64,000 nt of DNA, taken from positions 98,348,527 to 98,412,526 of the forward strand of contig NC_061115.1 of NCBI RefSeq assembly GCF_002878395.1. The letters run 5' to 3'. Below, piece after piece: positions 22,144 through 33,167 of the stretch (position 1 is its first letter; each line of letters begins with the position of its first letter). Position numbers and translations under genes: made by a program. The notes below the pieces were generated by a model. It was not told where the DNA came from. It did no database searches and saw nothing but the letters and a program-made list of their open reading frames with translations. This stretch comes from Capsicum annuum. Taxonomy: Eukaryota; Streptophyta; Magnoliopsida; Solanales; Solanaceae.

Positions 22144-23428
22144 TGATGTGCCATGGATTCATGGCATGTTTTATGCTTAAAACCATAAAATATGCATGTG
22201 CTTAGGTCCTATTTGTTAGATATGATGTCTTTTTTGTGTTTGTTTTTTTAGGAAACTTAGTTCTCGAGATGAAAAGAAGAAAAAGAGTTGAAGTATGGAG
22301 AAGAGACCACTTAAAGGCCCACTTAGGGGCTATAAGGGTTACTTAAGGTCACCATAAGTGGCCACATAACTGTTAAAGAAAAATGTTCTGAAACCTCTGA
22401 AGTCTAAAGAATATACTTACAACCCACATAGGGGTCTATAAGTACCAATTATGACCCATAAGTGGGTTCCTTGGTGGTCACCAATTTATATTTCCTTTTT
22501 CATTTTGGTTAGGATTTTTAGGTTTCTGATGCTTTCTCTAAATACCCTTTTGATGTTTTTGTATCAGTTTCACACTCTTTACATTTACAACACTATTTTT
22601 TCTAAGATTCGACTTTTGATCTTGGAATCCTTTGTTCTTTGTTTTACGATTAATTATTAATTTGAGATTTTGAGTTTTGTTCTTAAACTCCTATAAGATT
22701 ATTCATATGCTTTCTTTCTTGAATTTAATGGATGTTCTTGTAAAGATAGCACCAAACTAGGGTTGTGGAAACACTAATGGAATAACAAAGTAAAGGAAGT
22801 ACGGAGTCATTCTTGATCAATAATCTTCCATGTATTATGATATCTTCGGTTTGATTACCTTCTTAATGATTGCAGAAGTTAAGAACCTACCTATATTTGA
22901 TACTCACTTTAAAAGAGATGTAAAGATTAGGAAACGAATATCTCAATAGTAATTTGAGGCTACCAATCCTTATGTAATTAACTTGACACTTAACAGGTAA
23001 TAGTTAATCTAGGATCTAGAATAAAGGTTAGTAAGGAAAAACTCAAAAACTTAAATGGTAAAGAGTAAAATTCATTGAATGCATTGACAAGATAGTTGGT
23101 GATACATATCTTATCAAATTTTTCATGTAAGGTATTGAGACACTTCGATAGAGCATAATAAGTCTACAAAGTAAGAAATAAGGTGGAACACAGTCGTAAT
23201 ATTCATCCCATATTGATCTCAACCAAAGAGACTAATATTTTTTACCATTTCATATTGTTCTTACAAAATCCCCCCATTTACTTTTCTATATTTTTTGGCC
23301 ACTTCAACAAATTTATAAGAGATAATTAGCAGGACTTATTCCTTATGGGTCTGACCTCAAACTTTATTGGTTTATATATTGACAACGACTATGTTATATT
23401 TCGTAGAGGTATAATTTAGAAAACATCA
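22144..23428 (+). repeat. Element A 3' LTR
   Basis: 1285 bp, bounded by a perfect 6-bp inverted repeat TGATGT (22144-22149) and ACATCA (23423-23428). The polypurine tract stands immediately before it, and chromovirus pol codons (Gly-Ile-Pro) start right after it. Its last part (GACCTCAAACTTTATTGG ... ATTGACAACGACTATG) resembles the end of element B's LTR near 38540-38575. A cluster of short ACTTAAGG/CCCACTTAGGGG motifs lies at 22305-22465. Confidence 0.85.
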
Positions 23429-24240
23429 GGTATACCTCTAGATCGTGATCTTGAAGTTGTTATAGATGTTGAACAAACACAAAGCCCATTTCTAATCCTC
23501 CTTATAGTATCACCCCAATAGAGTTGAAGAAACTTAAAGATCGGTTGCAGGAGTTATTAGATAAGGGATTTATCTAACCTAGTGTATCACCTTAGGGTGT
23601 GCCTATCTTCATTTTTAAAAAAGAATGGGTCTATGCATATGTTTATTTATTAATGAATGTTCGAAAAGGTGACAGTTAAGAATAAGTATCCTCTTTCTCA
23701 TATTGATGATTTGTTCGATTAAGTTTAGGGTGCTTTAGTGTTTTCAAATTTTAATTTAATGTTTAAGTATCACCATTTTAGGTTTAGAGCTTTGGATATG
23801 TTGAAGACAACTTTTTTCAAACTCAGTATGGTCATTATGAGCTTTTGGTCATGTCTTTTGGGTTTACTAATGCCCCAGACGCTTTCATGGAGTTAATGAA
23901 CAAGGTATTTTAACCCTATCTTAACTTTCTTTTAATTGTATTTATTGCTGATATCTTGGTTTATTTCTAGTAATAAGGTTGATCATGAGAAGTATTAACA
24001 GATTGTGCTTTAGAGAGTAAGGGATGATTGTATGCTAAGTTCTCCAAGTATCAGATTTTGTTGGAGTCTATTTCTTTCTTGGGATATATGGTGATCAAGG
24101 ATGGTATTATGGTTAATCCAGCCAAGATACAGCATTTTATGATTGGGCTAGGCCAATTTCTCCTATCAAAAATTTTTATTTTACTGGTTTAGCAAGCTAC
24201 TATCGATGTTTTGTTAAGGGGTTTTCATCTATTGCATCTC
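23429..24240 (+). pseudogene. T2 copy 2 reverse transcriptase, broken
   Basis: Begins within the RT-entry block (GIPLDRDLEVVID at 23429-23470). It passes LKKLKDRLQELLDKGFI, the palm piece with [17 protein letters not shown] near 23825-23876, and the catalytic block F-I-A-D (23941-23952), where the first Asp of the usual F-I-D-D is Ala. It ends with a GLASYYRCFVKGFSSIASRLTK-like block (about 24180-24255). The upstream half of the element (gag, protease) lies left of element A, outside the window. Confidence 0.85.
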
Positions 24241-24940
24241 GATTGACCAAGTTGACTCTAAAAAAGATTTTCTTTTAGGGGTTCGATGCTTGTAAAGCGA
24301 GCTTTTAAAAGCTCAAGGATTTTTTTGACATCAACTTCTATTTTAACTTTTCCTAAGAAGGGAATGAGTTTTACTGTATTTTGTGATACTTCTAGTATTG
24401 GGCTAGGTATCATGTTGATGTAGGGGTAAGGTGATTTCTTATGATTCTCATCAGTTGAAGCCCTATGAAAGAATTGCCCTACCTATGATAAGAAGTTGTA
24501 CGCACGTGTTTAGTTTTAAGTTTTGCAGGCACTACTAGTATGGAGTCCATTATGAGATATTCTCAGATCACTGTAACCTTTAGTACTTCTTCACCTAGTG
24601 AGATCTTAATATGAGTTAGCATCGTTGGCTTGAGTTGCTTAAGAATTATGACTTGACTATTCTTTATCATCTAAGCAAGACTAATATTATTTCAGATCAC
24701 TTGAGCTAGAAGTCGATTAGCATGGGTATCATGGAACATATTTTGACTTAGGAGAGGCCTTACATCTTAGAGGTTTAGTCTCTGGCTAACCAAAGAATTA
24801 GGCTTGATATTTCAATATTTAGATGTGTTTTTAGATTTGCAATGGCTAGGTCATCCTTGATGGAGCATATTCGGGCTTATTAGTTTGATGATGTAGGTTT
24901 AAGAGTGATTTAGGATAAGGCGTTGAGTGATGAAGCTAAG
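24241..24940 (+). pseudogene. T2 copy 2 RNase H, broken
   Basis: Blocks of the RNase H domain appear in shifting frames: a FDACK lead near 24280, a FCDTSSIGLGIMLM block near 24379, HQLKPYERIALPMI-like near 24450 and HRWLELLKNYDLTILYHLS near 24620-24675. The ADALSRKS-type end has become a SDHL..KS remnant near 24690. Many stops. It continues directly into the integrase. Confidence 0.75.
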
Positions 24941-26333
24941 GAAGCCTAACTTGATCTAGATATTATCTTGAGGATTAGTGGCCAAATTTATGTGCCAAGA
25001 GTGGGTGATTAAATTAGATTTATTTTGGAGAAGGCTCATTATTCCAAGTATTCCATCCATTCAAGAGTGACTAAGATGCATTGTGAATTATGACACCATT
25101 ACTAGTAGGGTGGTATAAGGAATGATATGGAAGATTTCATTGCTTGTTACTTGTGTTTCTAGCAAATGAAGTCTGAGTATTTAATACCTGATGGTTTACT
25201 TCTTAGGTTACCCATTCTTGAGGGAAAATGGAAACAAATTACTATAGACTTCATGACTTGGTTACCTCATACTTCTCATGGTTCTGGTAGTGTTTGGGTC
25301 ATCATAGATTGATTGATCAAATGTACTTATTTCATTTTGATTTAGGTTTCTTTCAGTGCAGAGAGGTTGGCCCATATATATATTCATGAGATAGTTTTTC
25401 TTTATGGTGTGTAGGTTTCTAATATCTAGGATTGAGGTTTAGTGTTCACTTCACACTTTTGGAAGACTTTTCAGGAGGAATTGGGTACTCATGTTGATCT
25501 TAGTACAATATTTTACCCCCAAATCGATGATGAGTCAAAGCAGACTATTCATGTTTTGGAATACATTCTGTATGCTTATGTGATAGACTTTTGTGTTCTG
25601 TGGGAGAAACATCTAGCTTTGAAAGTTTGCATATAACAATAGCTACCATTCCAGTATTGAGATGGATATTTTCGAGGCTTTGTATGGTAGGCATTATCTC
25701 TCTCTAGCTGATTGGTTTTATATTTTGTAGAGTAGACCTTGAGGTATGAGCTTTTTTCTTGAGTCTTTCAATAGAGTTTGAGTTATTTAGGATAGACTTT
25801 GAGTGGCTCAGAGTAGGATGAAGTGCTACATGGATCATAGACTTCATTCCTTGAGATTCAGTGTTGGTAATTGTGTCTTCCTTTGTGTGTCATCCATGAA
25901 GAAAATGGTGAGGTTTGGTAAGAGGGACAAGCTTAGCCCCAGGTATATTGGACCTTTGGAGGTTCTTCGAACTATTAGGGAAGTGTATTATGAGAAGGAA
26001 TTACCAATTTATTAGTTCTTTATCCACCTTTTTATATTTTTATGCTTCGACACTACATTCCAGATAAGTCTCATGTTATTCATTCAGATTCAGTCTAATT
26101 AGATGAGCGGTTGTCCATTTATGAGGATCCTATCTCCATTATAGCCAGGGATGTTAGGTGGTAACATTCTACAATCATTTTATTGGTTAAGGTCTATTGA
26201 AGACATCAACCTATAGATGAGTTTACTTATGAGTTTAAGTCTGATGTGTGTGGTACATATGCTCAGGTTTTCACTGATTTAGGCAATTTACCTTGCCTTT
26301 AGTTTAAGGCCTAACTAGATTCTTAGTGGCGGA
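24941..26333 (+). pseudogene. T2 copy 2 integrase and chromodomain, broken
   Basis: The zinc-binding region is degraded near 25010-25175 (KAHYSKYSIHSRVTKMH then a CYLCF remnant). In the core the first Asp is in IDFMTWLPH (25248-25250). The second Asp (25430-25432) is flanked by stops where the usual motif is SDRG, and an open stretch VFTSHFWKTFQEELGT follows at 25442. The GPLEVLRTIREV block (about 25950) and the RHYIPDKSHVIHSDSV block (about 26049-26095) lead to the chromodomain-like end near 26180-26300. The catalytic Glu segment reads QIDDESKQTI. Confidence 0.8.
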
Positions 26334-29009
26334 TGGTCTAATGACCCAAATTTTTATGATTTGTGTGAAATATTTATTTCTATATAATTTGACTATTTTA
26401 CGCTTCTCGTAGTTATATTATGACATTTTTAGGGTGCAGGGATGATTGGCACGATTCCTAATGTATTTTTGTGTGATTTATGCAATATTGTGAATTTTGA
26501 TGGACTTGAAGGCTTATTCGTTGGCGTTAATCAACATTTAATTTGTGTATTGGATGGAAAAATACACTCTACCAGTAGATCTAGAACTTCAGGTTTAGGT
26601 TCGTTATATGGTTGGTATGGTTTTATGGATTCTATATCTTATTTTGACCTTTAGTTTGGGAAGTTTTGAAAATAAGTCTCGGGGGTCAGTTCTCTGAAAA
26701 CAACGTGTTTCAATATTCTGATATCTTCATCGAGTTTGGAGCGTCAAATTTGGTAGGGTAGCATAGTTTGCTAGTGTTCTTGGGCTTCTGGATGAATCCT
26801 GAGTGGACATGGAGACTTTGAATTTTTCATGTCTCCAGCTGATGCACTGCAGCTGGTGTGACTACTAAAGCGGCCCTTTGGATGCTTTAGCAATCGTCTG
26901 GGCTTTTTAGCGGCCATATGGCGCTCATGTGGCCTGGCCAGCCTAGAAAGTGTCGCTTTAGCTCCAAGTTTTCACTTAAGCAGCCTGGCGTCAGTGTACG
27001 GGTACCGCTTTAGCGATACATTGGTAACATAAATAATCTTTCTCTCAGTTTTCTTCACCATTTTCAAGACTTGGAGCTTGGGGATCAAGTTTTTGGGTAT
27101 TTTCTTTCATTTTTAAGTATGGTTAAGATCCAAAATCTTGTTTCAACTAAATTTTTTATTCTATCATTCAAATCTTGCTTAAACTTTGATTTAAAGTTTG
27201 AATCTAGGCATTTTGGCTTGGAAGGCCAAAATTAGCATTTCCTCTTTGCAACCCCTAATTTCATCCCATTTTCACTTGTGTATTCTCATATGAGTTTCTT
27301 TAATCTTAGGAAATATGTTTTTAGGACAATTTTTTTATTTTAACCTTCTTTTTTGAAAACCAATTTCAAGAATCAATTTTGACCCTGATTCAGAATTAGG
27401 TGCTACGGGTACTGTTGGATTTCATTTAATGCATAGATTCTATATTATGTGTTTTAGCTTATTTCGAGTTCGTGCATGAGGTGAAAGCTGGTGATAAAGG
27501 CTTAATTGTTTTGGTTTTGATATTCAAGAAAGATTATGGATTAACTTTCTTTATACTGAGTTGGGTAGTTAATATAATATAAAAGCATGCTATGGGTATG
27601 GGGTTGTATCATGGAAAATTGTTAAGATTATTCATGTGCCTGTATGAGGGCCTATGTGGATAATATTTGGTGGTTTTGAGACATTAGTTTCTATCTGCGA
27701 TTGTGTGGGGACTTATATGATTTTGTTTGCCTGATATTTATATATGTATGTTTAGTTGTACTCCTTTTAGTGGAAAAAACCTATATTTTGGGATTTATAT
27801 GGTATCAATGACCTTTTCCTTTAATATTTCTCTTGATGGTTTATGGATTGTACTGGATCATGGATACTTTACTGATTTGAGTGGATTTTTATCTTGTATA
27901 GTTGGTGTATTGGTTGGATATAGATTATTCTCATTTGGTTGGTTGTGAGGATTACATCGTCATGTCATATTCATTCATGAAACATTGGTACCGCTGTGCA
28001 AATACTAGAAGCACTGACTTTTACAGACAGAAAATATGACATCCTTCAAAACCCTCTATCAATGTATGTGCAAAAGAGGCGTTATGGATATTGGTATTGG
28101 ATATTAGTTCTATATGGGATGACGAACCACCCATAGGTCCTCCCTTAGAGTAAAGCTTGGTAGGTCTAAGTTGCAAACCCCCTATGGGTCCTACCTTTGA
28201 GCAACTCTTGGTAGTTTTATATGAAGGTTGTGTGATGACCTCGTACATCATCATCATCATTATCATTATTTTCATTGTACCCAATATATAAATATAGTTC
28301 TTACTTTGAGTTGTATTCTTAATCTTGATGTAGTATCTGCATTTTAGTAATCCTTCTCCCTACTTGTACCTGCTATATGTGTATATTTGTGTTTTCTTCT
28401 TGTACTTGTACTTGTTATATATGTACTTAGTATAACTATTGGTTGAGATGGTGTGGGCTACCATTTGGGACATTTTCTGATTGCAGTTAACGCACCTATA
28501 CTTTATGTTTATATGCTTTATTTTCTTCTTTACTTAGTCAGTCTATTATACCTACTGAGTACAAGTAGACTGTACTGGCCCCTACTAAATACTTTCGGTG
28601 CATATCCAAGTAAGAGTGCATCACACAATAGTTGATTTAGGCAATACTTGGAGTCTATTCGAGGTAGCGATAGATTTATGCATCTGGAGTTGACTACTAC
28701 CTTTTATTATCTAGACTATGTCTTATTTGTATTTAAAGTTAGAGTTGTTCCTTTCTGGATATCCTAGGTATATTTTGACTTTGAGCTGTATTAGTTGGGT
28801 CTTATGCTATGAGACTAGGTTTTGGGATTTGGTTTGGCATCTTATAGTTTTTCTAGTTTACTATATATGTATCTGGTTCAACTCCTTTCTAGGACCTTTG
28901 CCTTGGGTTATAGTATTGATTCTTCTTTTTATATATTTGGTGATACTTTTACTTCTCAAGGTTTGTTGCAACAAGTGCCCTCATGACCTTGATTTTTGGG
29001 TCCTGACCA
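26334..29009 (+). repeat. T2 copy 2 full LTR
   Basis: About 2.68 kb. It starts near TGGTCTAATGACCC (26334-26347; the first bases are uncertain by about three) and ends GGGTCCTGACCA. It is homologous to 10096-12679 along its length. It has pol with the 3' flank sequence on its left but a primer-binding site on its right, so it serves as 3' LTR of one unit and 5' LTR of the next. The motif cluster lies at 26860-27020 and an ATC microsatellite at 28246-28266. Confidence 0.85.
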
Positions 29010-29314
29010 TTGGTATCAAAGTATTCAGGTTTCATTGGTCTTAAACGTGTAAGAATGGGGTGCCTAATTGATCTTGTAGATCGGTACATAGACGTTCACA
29101 TCTATCTTTGAGAGGCTATAGGTAGTATTTAGGAAACCTCCCTTATTATGTTCCTCATTATGCAGATCTTTCATACCTTGTGTACTAAGTCATATTTCAC
29201 TCATTTCTACGTAGATGTTGAGGTATAGATCTAGTGAGGCTAGAGAGTAAGATCTATTATTTAATGAGAGAACCCAGTCTAGATGGTAAGTTACGAGTCG
29301 TGTTCAGGATCGAT
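29010..29314 (+). other. T2 primer-binding site and leader remnant
   Basis: TGGTATCAAAGTATTCAGG (29011-29029) matches the tRNA-iMet-type primer site in its first eight bases and stands one base after the LTR end. About 290 bases of leader follow, ending in a short possible Gag start (ATG 29216, with MLRYRSSEAR-like codons), before LTR sequence resumes abruptly. Confidence 0.7.
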
Positions 29315-29977
29315 GTGAGAGATGGCTCACATAGTAGGTATATATGTTGGATACTGGTTATTCTTATCTGGCTGGTTATGAGCATTACATCCTTATTTCA
29401 TATTCATTGATGAAACATTGGTGCCACCTTTGAAATACTAGAAATTCTAGCTTTTTTTGACACAAAATATGACATCTTTAAAAATCCACTACAAATGTAT
29501 ATGTCAAAGAGGATTTATGGATATTGGCATTGCATATTGGTTAGATATAGGTTTACAAACCCCCATGGGTCCTACCTAGAAGTAAACCTCAGCAGTTATG
29601 GGTTGAGAAACCCTCCATTGGTCCTACCTTAGATCTTGGTAGGTGCATACAGAGGTTGTGTGACGACCTCGTGCATTATCATCATCATCTTCTTCATTTC
29701 ATCCCATATATATATTGTTCGTACTTTATGTTGTATTTCTTTTCTTGATGTGATATCTGCCTATTTGTATTCCTTTTCCCTACTAGTACTTGTCATACAT
29801 GTATATCTGTGGTTTTTTCTTGTACTTGTACTTGTTATTTGTGTACTTAGTAGAACTATTAGTGTAGACAGTGTAGGCTATCATTTGGGATATTTTTTGA
29901 TTAAATGTGATGTGCCCAAAGTTTGTGTTTATATGATTTACTTTCTACATTACTTAGTCGGCCTATGATACCTAATG
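29315..29977 (+). repeat. Partial T2 LTR, left piece
   Basis: From about GGCTCACATAGTAGG it follows the middle to late part of the T2 LTR (compare 27890-28555): GAGCATTACATCC, GAAACATTGGTGCC, CCCCCATGGGTCCTACC. It stops at 29977, where a solo LTR is inserted, and resumes at 32284. The first 60% of the LTR is missing. Confidence 0.8.
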
Positions 29978-32278
29978 TGAAACATCCTAGGTTTTGACCC
30001 TTAGAAAATTTCTTGAAAATCTGTTGTCCAAACCCATAAGACTCATGGGAACGAGCCCTATCTTGGCGTATGAGTGGTATGGTCCTATCTTATGCTGACA
30101 ATGTTATTTGGTTGGTTGGTTTTGGTCACTAAAATGGGTACGACTTAGGGGTATGATTCGTAGGGCTTGGTACGAGTCGTATCAAGGACTCGTATGGTAG
30201 GCAGTGTTTGATCCTTCTGGTATTTTATTCTGCCAGGGATATGAGTTATGGGTATGGACCGTATGATGTGGTTATGACTTAGTTGGATGAGTCGTATACT
30301 AGAAAATGTTTGATCCAAGGGTTGAGGCTTGGACACGAATAGTGGATACCTATTATATAGGAGGATACGACTCATATGGGTCAGTCGTATCTCGATGATG
30401 GGTTTTTGAAGAGTTTAAGTGGGGGTATTCTGGATATTTTCCTACTTACCATAGCTAGTACCCATGACTTCTAATACACTTAGGAGGTTATTTCCCCTAT
30501 TATTCTATTCATTAACACATAGAAACTATTCCAAAATATCTCATAATTCTCTCAAGATCTTTTAGGGCAAGAAGGCTAGGGTTTCATCTTATAGATTACG
30601 TTGGGGCTTGTCTTGGTGATTTCCTTCCATCAATTCTTTGGTATAAGGCATGCTTCTCTTTCATCATTGTAATTTCAACTAAATGTATGGTTTATATGAT
30701 TGATTTCATGGTTTTACTATTTCATGATTATGGTAGTAAACTATTATTTGGGGGTTTTGATATTAAATGATTCGTTATGGTTTCCTGTGGTTTTACTTAT
30801 GCTTTTATATGCATCAATGGTGGTTTTAGACAATTCTATTGCATGGTAATGGTTTAATGGTGTTTGTATTTGGTTTTGATTATATTATGCCCCCAAGCTA
30901 TTTAAAAAAATGCTTATAAAGATATGTTCATTGCATTGACTTCTTTTCATGGAACTCTTGTATGTTTTAAACTGGATAAAAAAATTTATGCATGGTTTAA
31001 ATGGTTTGGAAAGGATAAAGGCTAAATGGTTATGCTTATGGAGAACATAGAAGTCTTCCAAGTGGATTTAATATGGTAATTGGGAGGGTACCTAATGTCC
31101 CCTTAACCTAAATAGTTTGGCTATGGATATTTCTTGAAAGTAAGGGGGTGGTAGGGCGATACCACCAATATTGGCCTTAGTTAATAAATGGTAAATTGAT
31201 TGCTTGGACATGGTTTTAATTGGGCACAAATAACGGGGTGTGTATCTAAGCCATGGAAGGTGGCGGTCCCGGGGGGACCAAAACCAAAAACTCGTATTTA
31301 CTGATATGAGGGGTGTTGATGACCATGTGCGTGTGTCATATTTTATATTGTGGATGTACTAGTCATCCCATGGAATATTCCCTGGTCATGCGGCTACACG
31401 TACTGGGTCCCTTTCAGCAGGGGGAGATGAGCCCATATGGCCCATGGGTAGTTAGGATGGCAAAGCAACAAAGCCTAGGTAAAGGTTGTAAATGCATGCT
31501 AAACCTGGTTCCTTTTCTTGGCACTTATTTTTGTATGGTTGTATGCATTATGAATGGTTTTACTTGGTTTTATAACTTGCATTATTTTATCCTTATTTTG
31601 AGATTCATGATAGTGATAATTCGCTAACCCCATCTACTAGCGGCTATATACCCACCTATGCAGGAATCAACTATTCTTCTCTTCCTGTTTGGCACGTGGA
31701 TTCGGTATCAGCATTTGGACTGAGGTGGTGAGCTTCCATCCTTTTTGAAGGCATCCATTCATGTTATAGATTTATTTAGACACTTTTCTTTTATTTTGGC
31801 TATTGGTTTTGGCCATGGTTGGAGGAATGTCCCAACTGGATTTGTTTAATCTTTTGGATAGAGGCTTTGTGGTACTTCTAGGGGTTGTCATAGGCGGGGT
31901 TGGTATTGATGTCAGCCTTGGCATTCGAATAAGTCGGTGGGCTGACATCATTAGACGATATTGGTGGTTGTTCCATCCTATTACATTTTGTGATTGATTT
32001 TTACAATATGTTTTGGTATTCCCTTTGTTTATGATCTTTGGTTTGGTTTGGTATGGCTGGGCAGTTGGTGTAATACGGTTGGACTCGTTTGGGTCATTCA
32101 CGATCATGATCCTATACCAAATTCTTAATGAGAATGATAACAATATATTGTTATATGTTTGACATTCAGCCCATATAAGGCTGGATATAGGTGGATGGGT
32201 TAGGTAATAAGGGGCTGTCCCCGGTCCTGGTTGGACTTAGATGCCCATTACGACAAGGCCCGGGGTCGTGTCGTGTCA
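29978..32278 (+). repeat. Solo LTR related to T1 and R families
   Basis: 2301 bp from TGAAACATCC to GTCGTGTCA, with TG...CA ends. It is flanked by TAATG (29973-29977) and TAATA (32279-32283), a 5-bp target duplication with one change. No internal sequence is present. It shares the start, the GGTGGTGAGCTTCCATCC segment (about 31723) and the GGCCATGGTTGGAGGAATGTCC segment (about 31811) with T1 and R LTRs, but lacks the T1 minisatellite. It is inserted in a partial T2 LTR. Confidence 0.85.
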
Positions 32279-32283
32279 TAATA

Positions 32284-32650
32284 GTACAAGTGGACCATAC
32301 TCATCGCTACTGAACCATTTTGGTGCAGATCTAGGTATGAGTGTGCCGGACGACGGTTGATTCAGCCGATACTTATAGTCTATTTGAGGTAGTGGTGGAT
32401 TCATGCATCCGGAGTTGACTGCTACCTTTTCTTATGTAGACTGTCTTATTTATATTAAGAGACAGAGTTGTTCCTTTCTGGATATCCTTTGTATATTTTG
32501 ACTTTGAATCATATTAGTTGGTTCTTACACTGTGACACCATGTTTTGCGATTTGGTTTGGTATATTTTCATATCAGTTTGGGTGATAGGCTTACTTGTCA
32601 AAGTTTTCCACGACAAGTGCCATCAGGACCTTGGATTTTGGGTCATGACT
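32284..32650 (+). repeat. Partial T2 LTR, right piece
   Basis: Continues the T2 LTR interrupted at 29977 (GTACAAGTGGACCATACTC, then GGTATGAGTGTGCC, then CGACAAGTGCCATCAGGACC) to its end at GGTCATGACTA. LINE codons begin at once. An open frame that starts inside this LTR at 32545 runs on into the LINE. Confidence 0.85.
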
Positions 32651-33167
32651 ATAAATTTACTCAAGAAGATGAAGGTACTAATTTTGAACTCTTGGAGCAC
32701 TTGCCAGAGATAATTAATTCAAAAGATAATGTTGTACTATGTGGTCAACAATATGTTGTTTTCTCTCTAAATGGGAGCAGTGCATGTGGTCTTGATGGAC
32801 TGTATAGACTTCTCTACCAACTTTCTTGGAGTATAGTTGTTCAAGATGTTCAAAACATGGTGAGGGAGTTCTTTTACTACAACACATTGCCTAAAGGTAT
32901 CACACGAACCAATCTAGTATTCATCCAAAAAAAGAATGTGGTGGAAACTTTTGCTGACGTCAGACCTTTAGGTCTAAATAACTTCATCAAAAAATGTATT
33001 TCTAGACTACCATCGTGACACATTGGAAATTTCTTCCTAAGATCATCTCACCTTACTTATCTATCTTTGTGTAGCGTAGGAAGATTATTGAAAATGTCCT
33101 ACTTACATAGGACTTGATATAATAAAGTCTTAATATTGTCATAAATGGAGCCACAATAGAAGAAAAA
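32651..33167 (+). pseudogene. LINE (L1-type) ORF2 reverse transcriptase fragment
   Basis: This is the only non-LTR element and the base layer of the nest. It is open in one frame to 33016. Residues include KFTQEDEG and LLEHLPEIINSKDN, then an LNGSSACGLDG block (usual P-G-P/L-D-G), a YYNTLPKGITRTNLVFIQKK block (usual LPK-...-LIPK) and VRPLGLNNFIKKCISR (RT motif with RP-L). After a frameshift it continues with FLPKIISPYLSIFV and KIIENVLLT to about 33130. The catalytic F/Y-A-D-D part is not in the window. It is cut on the left by a T2 LTR and on the right by the R LTR; the remaining halves should lie outside the window. Confidence 0.85.

Larger units (their letters stand above)
12680..23428 (+). 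mobile_element. Element A: Athila/Tat-like Ty3/gypsy element, 5' end outside window
   Basis: The order is gag, protease, RT, RNase H, integrase, a duplicated 176-bp segment, an extra 3' reading frame, a polypurine tract and a 3' LTR. The gag and pol wording is Athila-like and unlike the chromoviruses around it. At the left it begins inside gag, directly after a T2 LTR. At the right the LTR ends at 23428 and chromovirus pol codons resume, so A sits inside T2 copy 2. Its 5' LTR should lie left of base 1. Confidence 0.85.

Noticed and set aside
28718..29968. Hydrophobic open frames of 108-110 codons resembling membrane proteins
   Set aside because: They lie inside T2 LTR sequence. T-rich DNA gives Phe/Leu/Ile-rich translations without being coding.
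31772..32143. 123-codon minus-strand open frame near the LINE
   Set aside because: It lies within the solo LTR on the opposite strand and shows no family motif.
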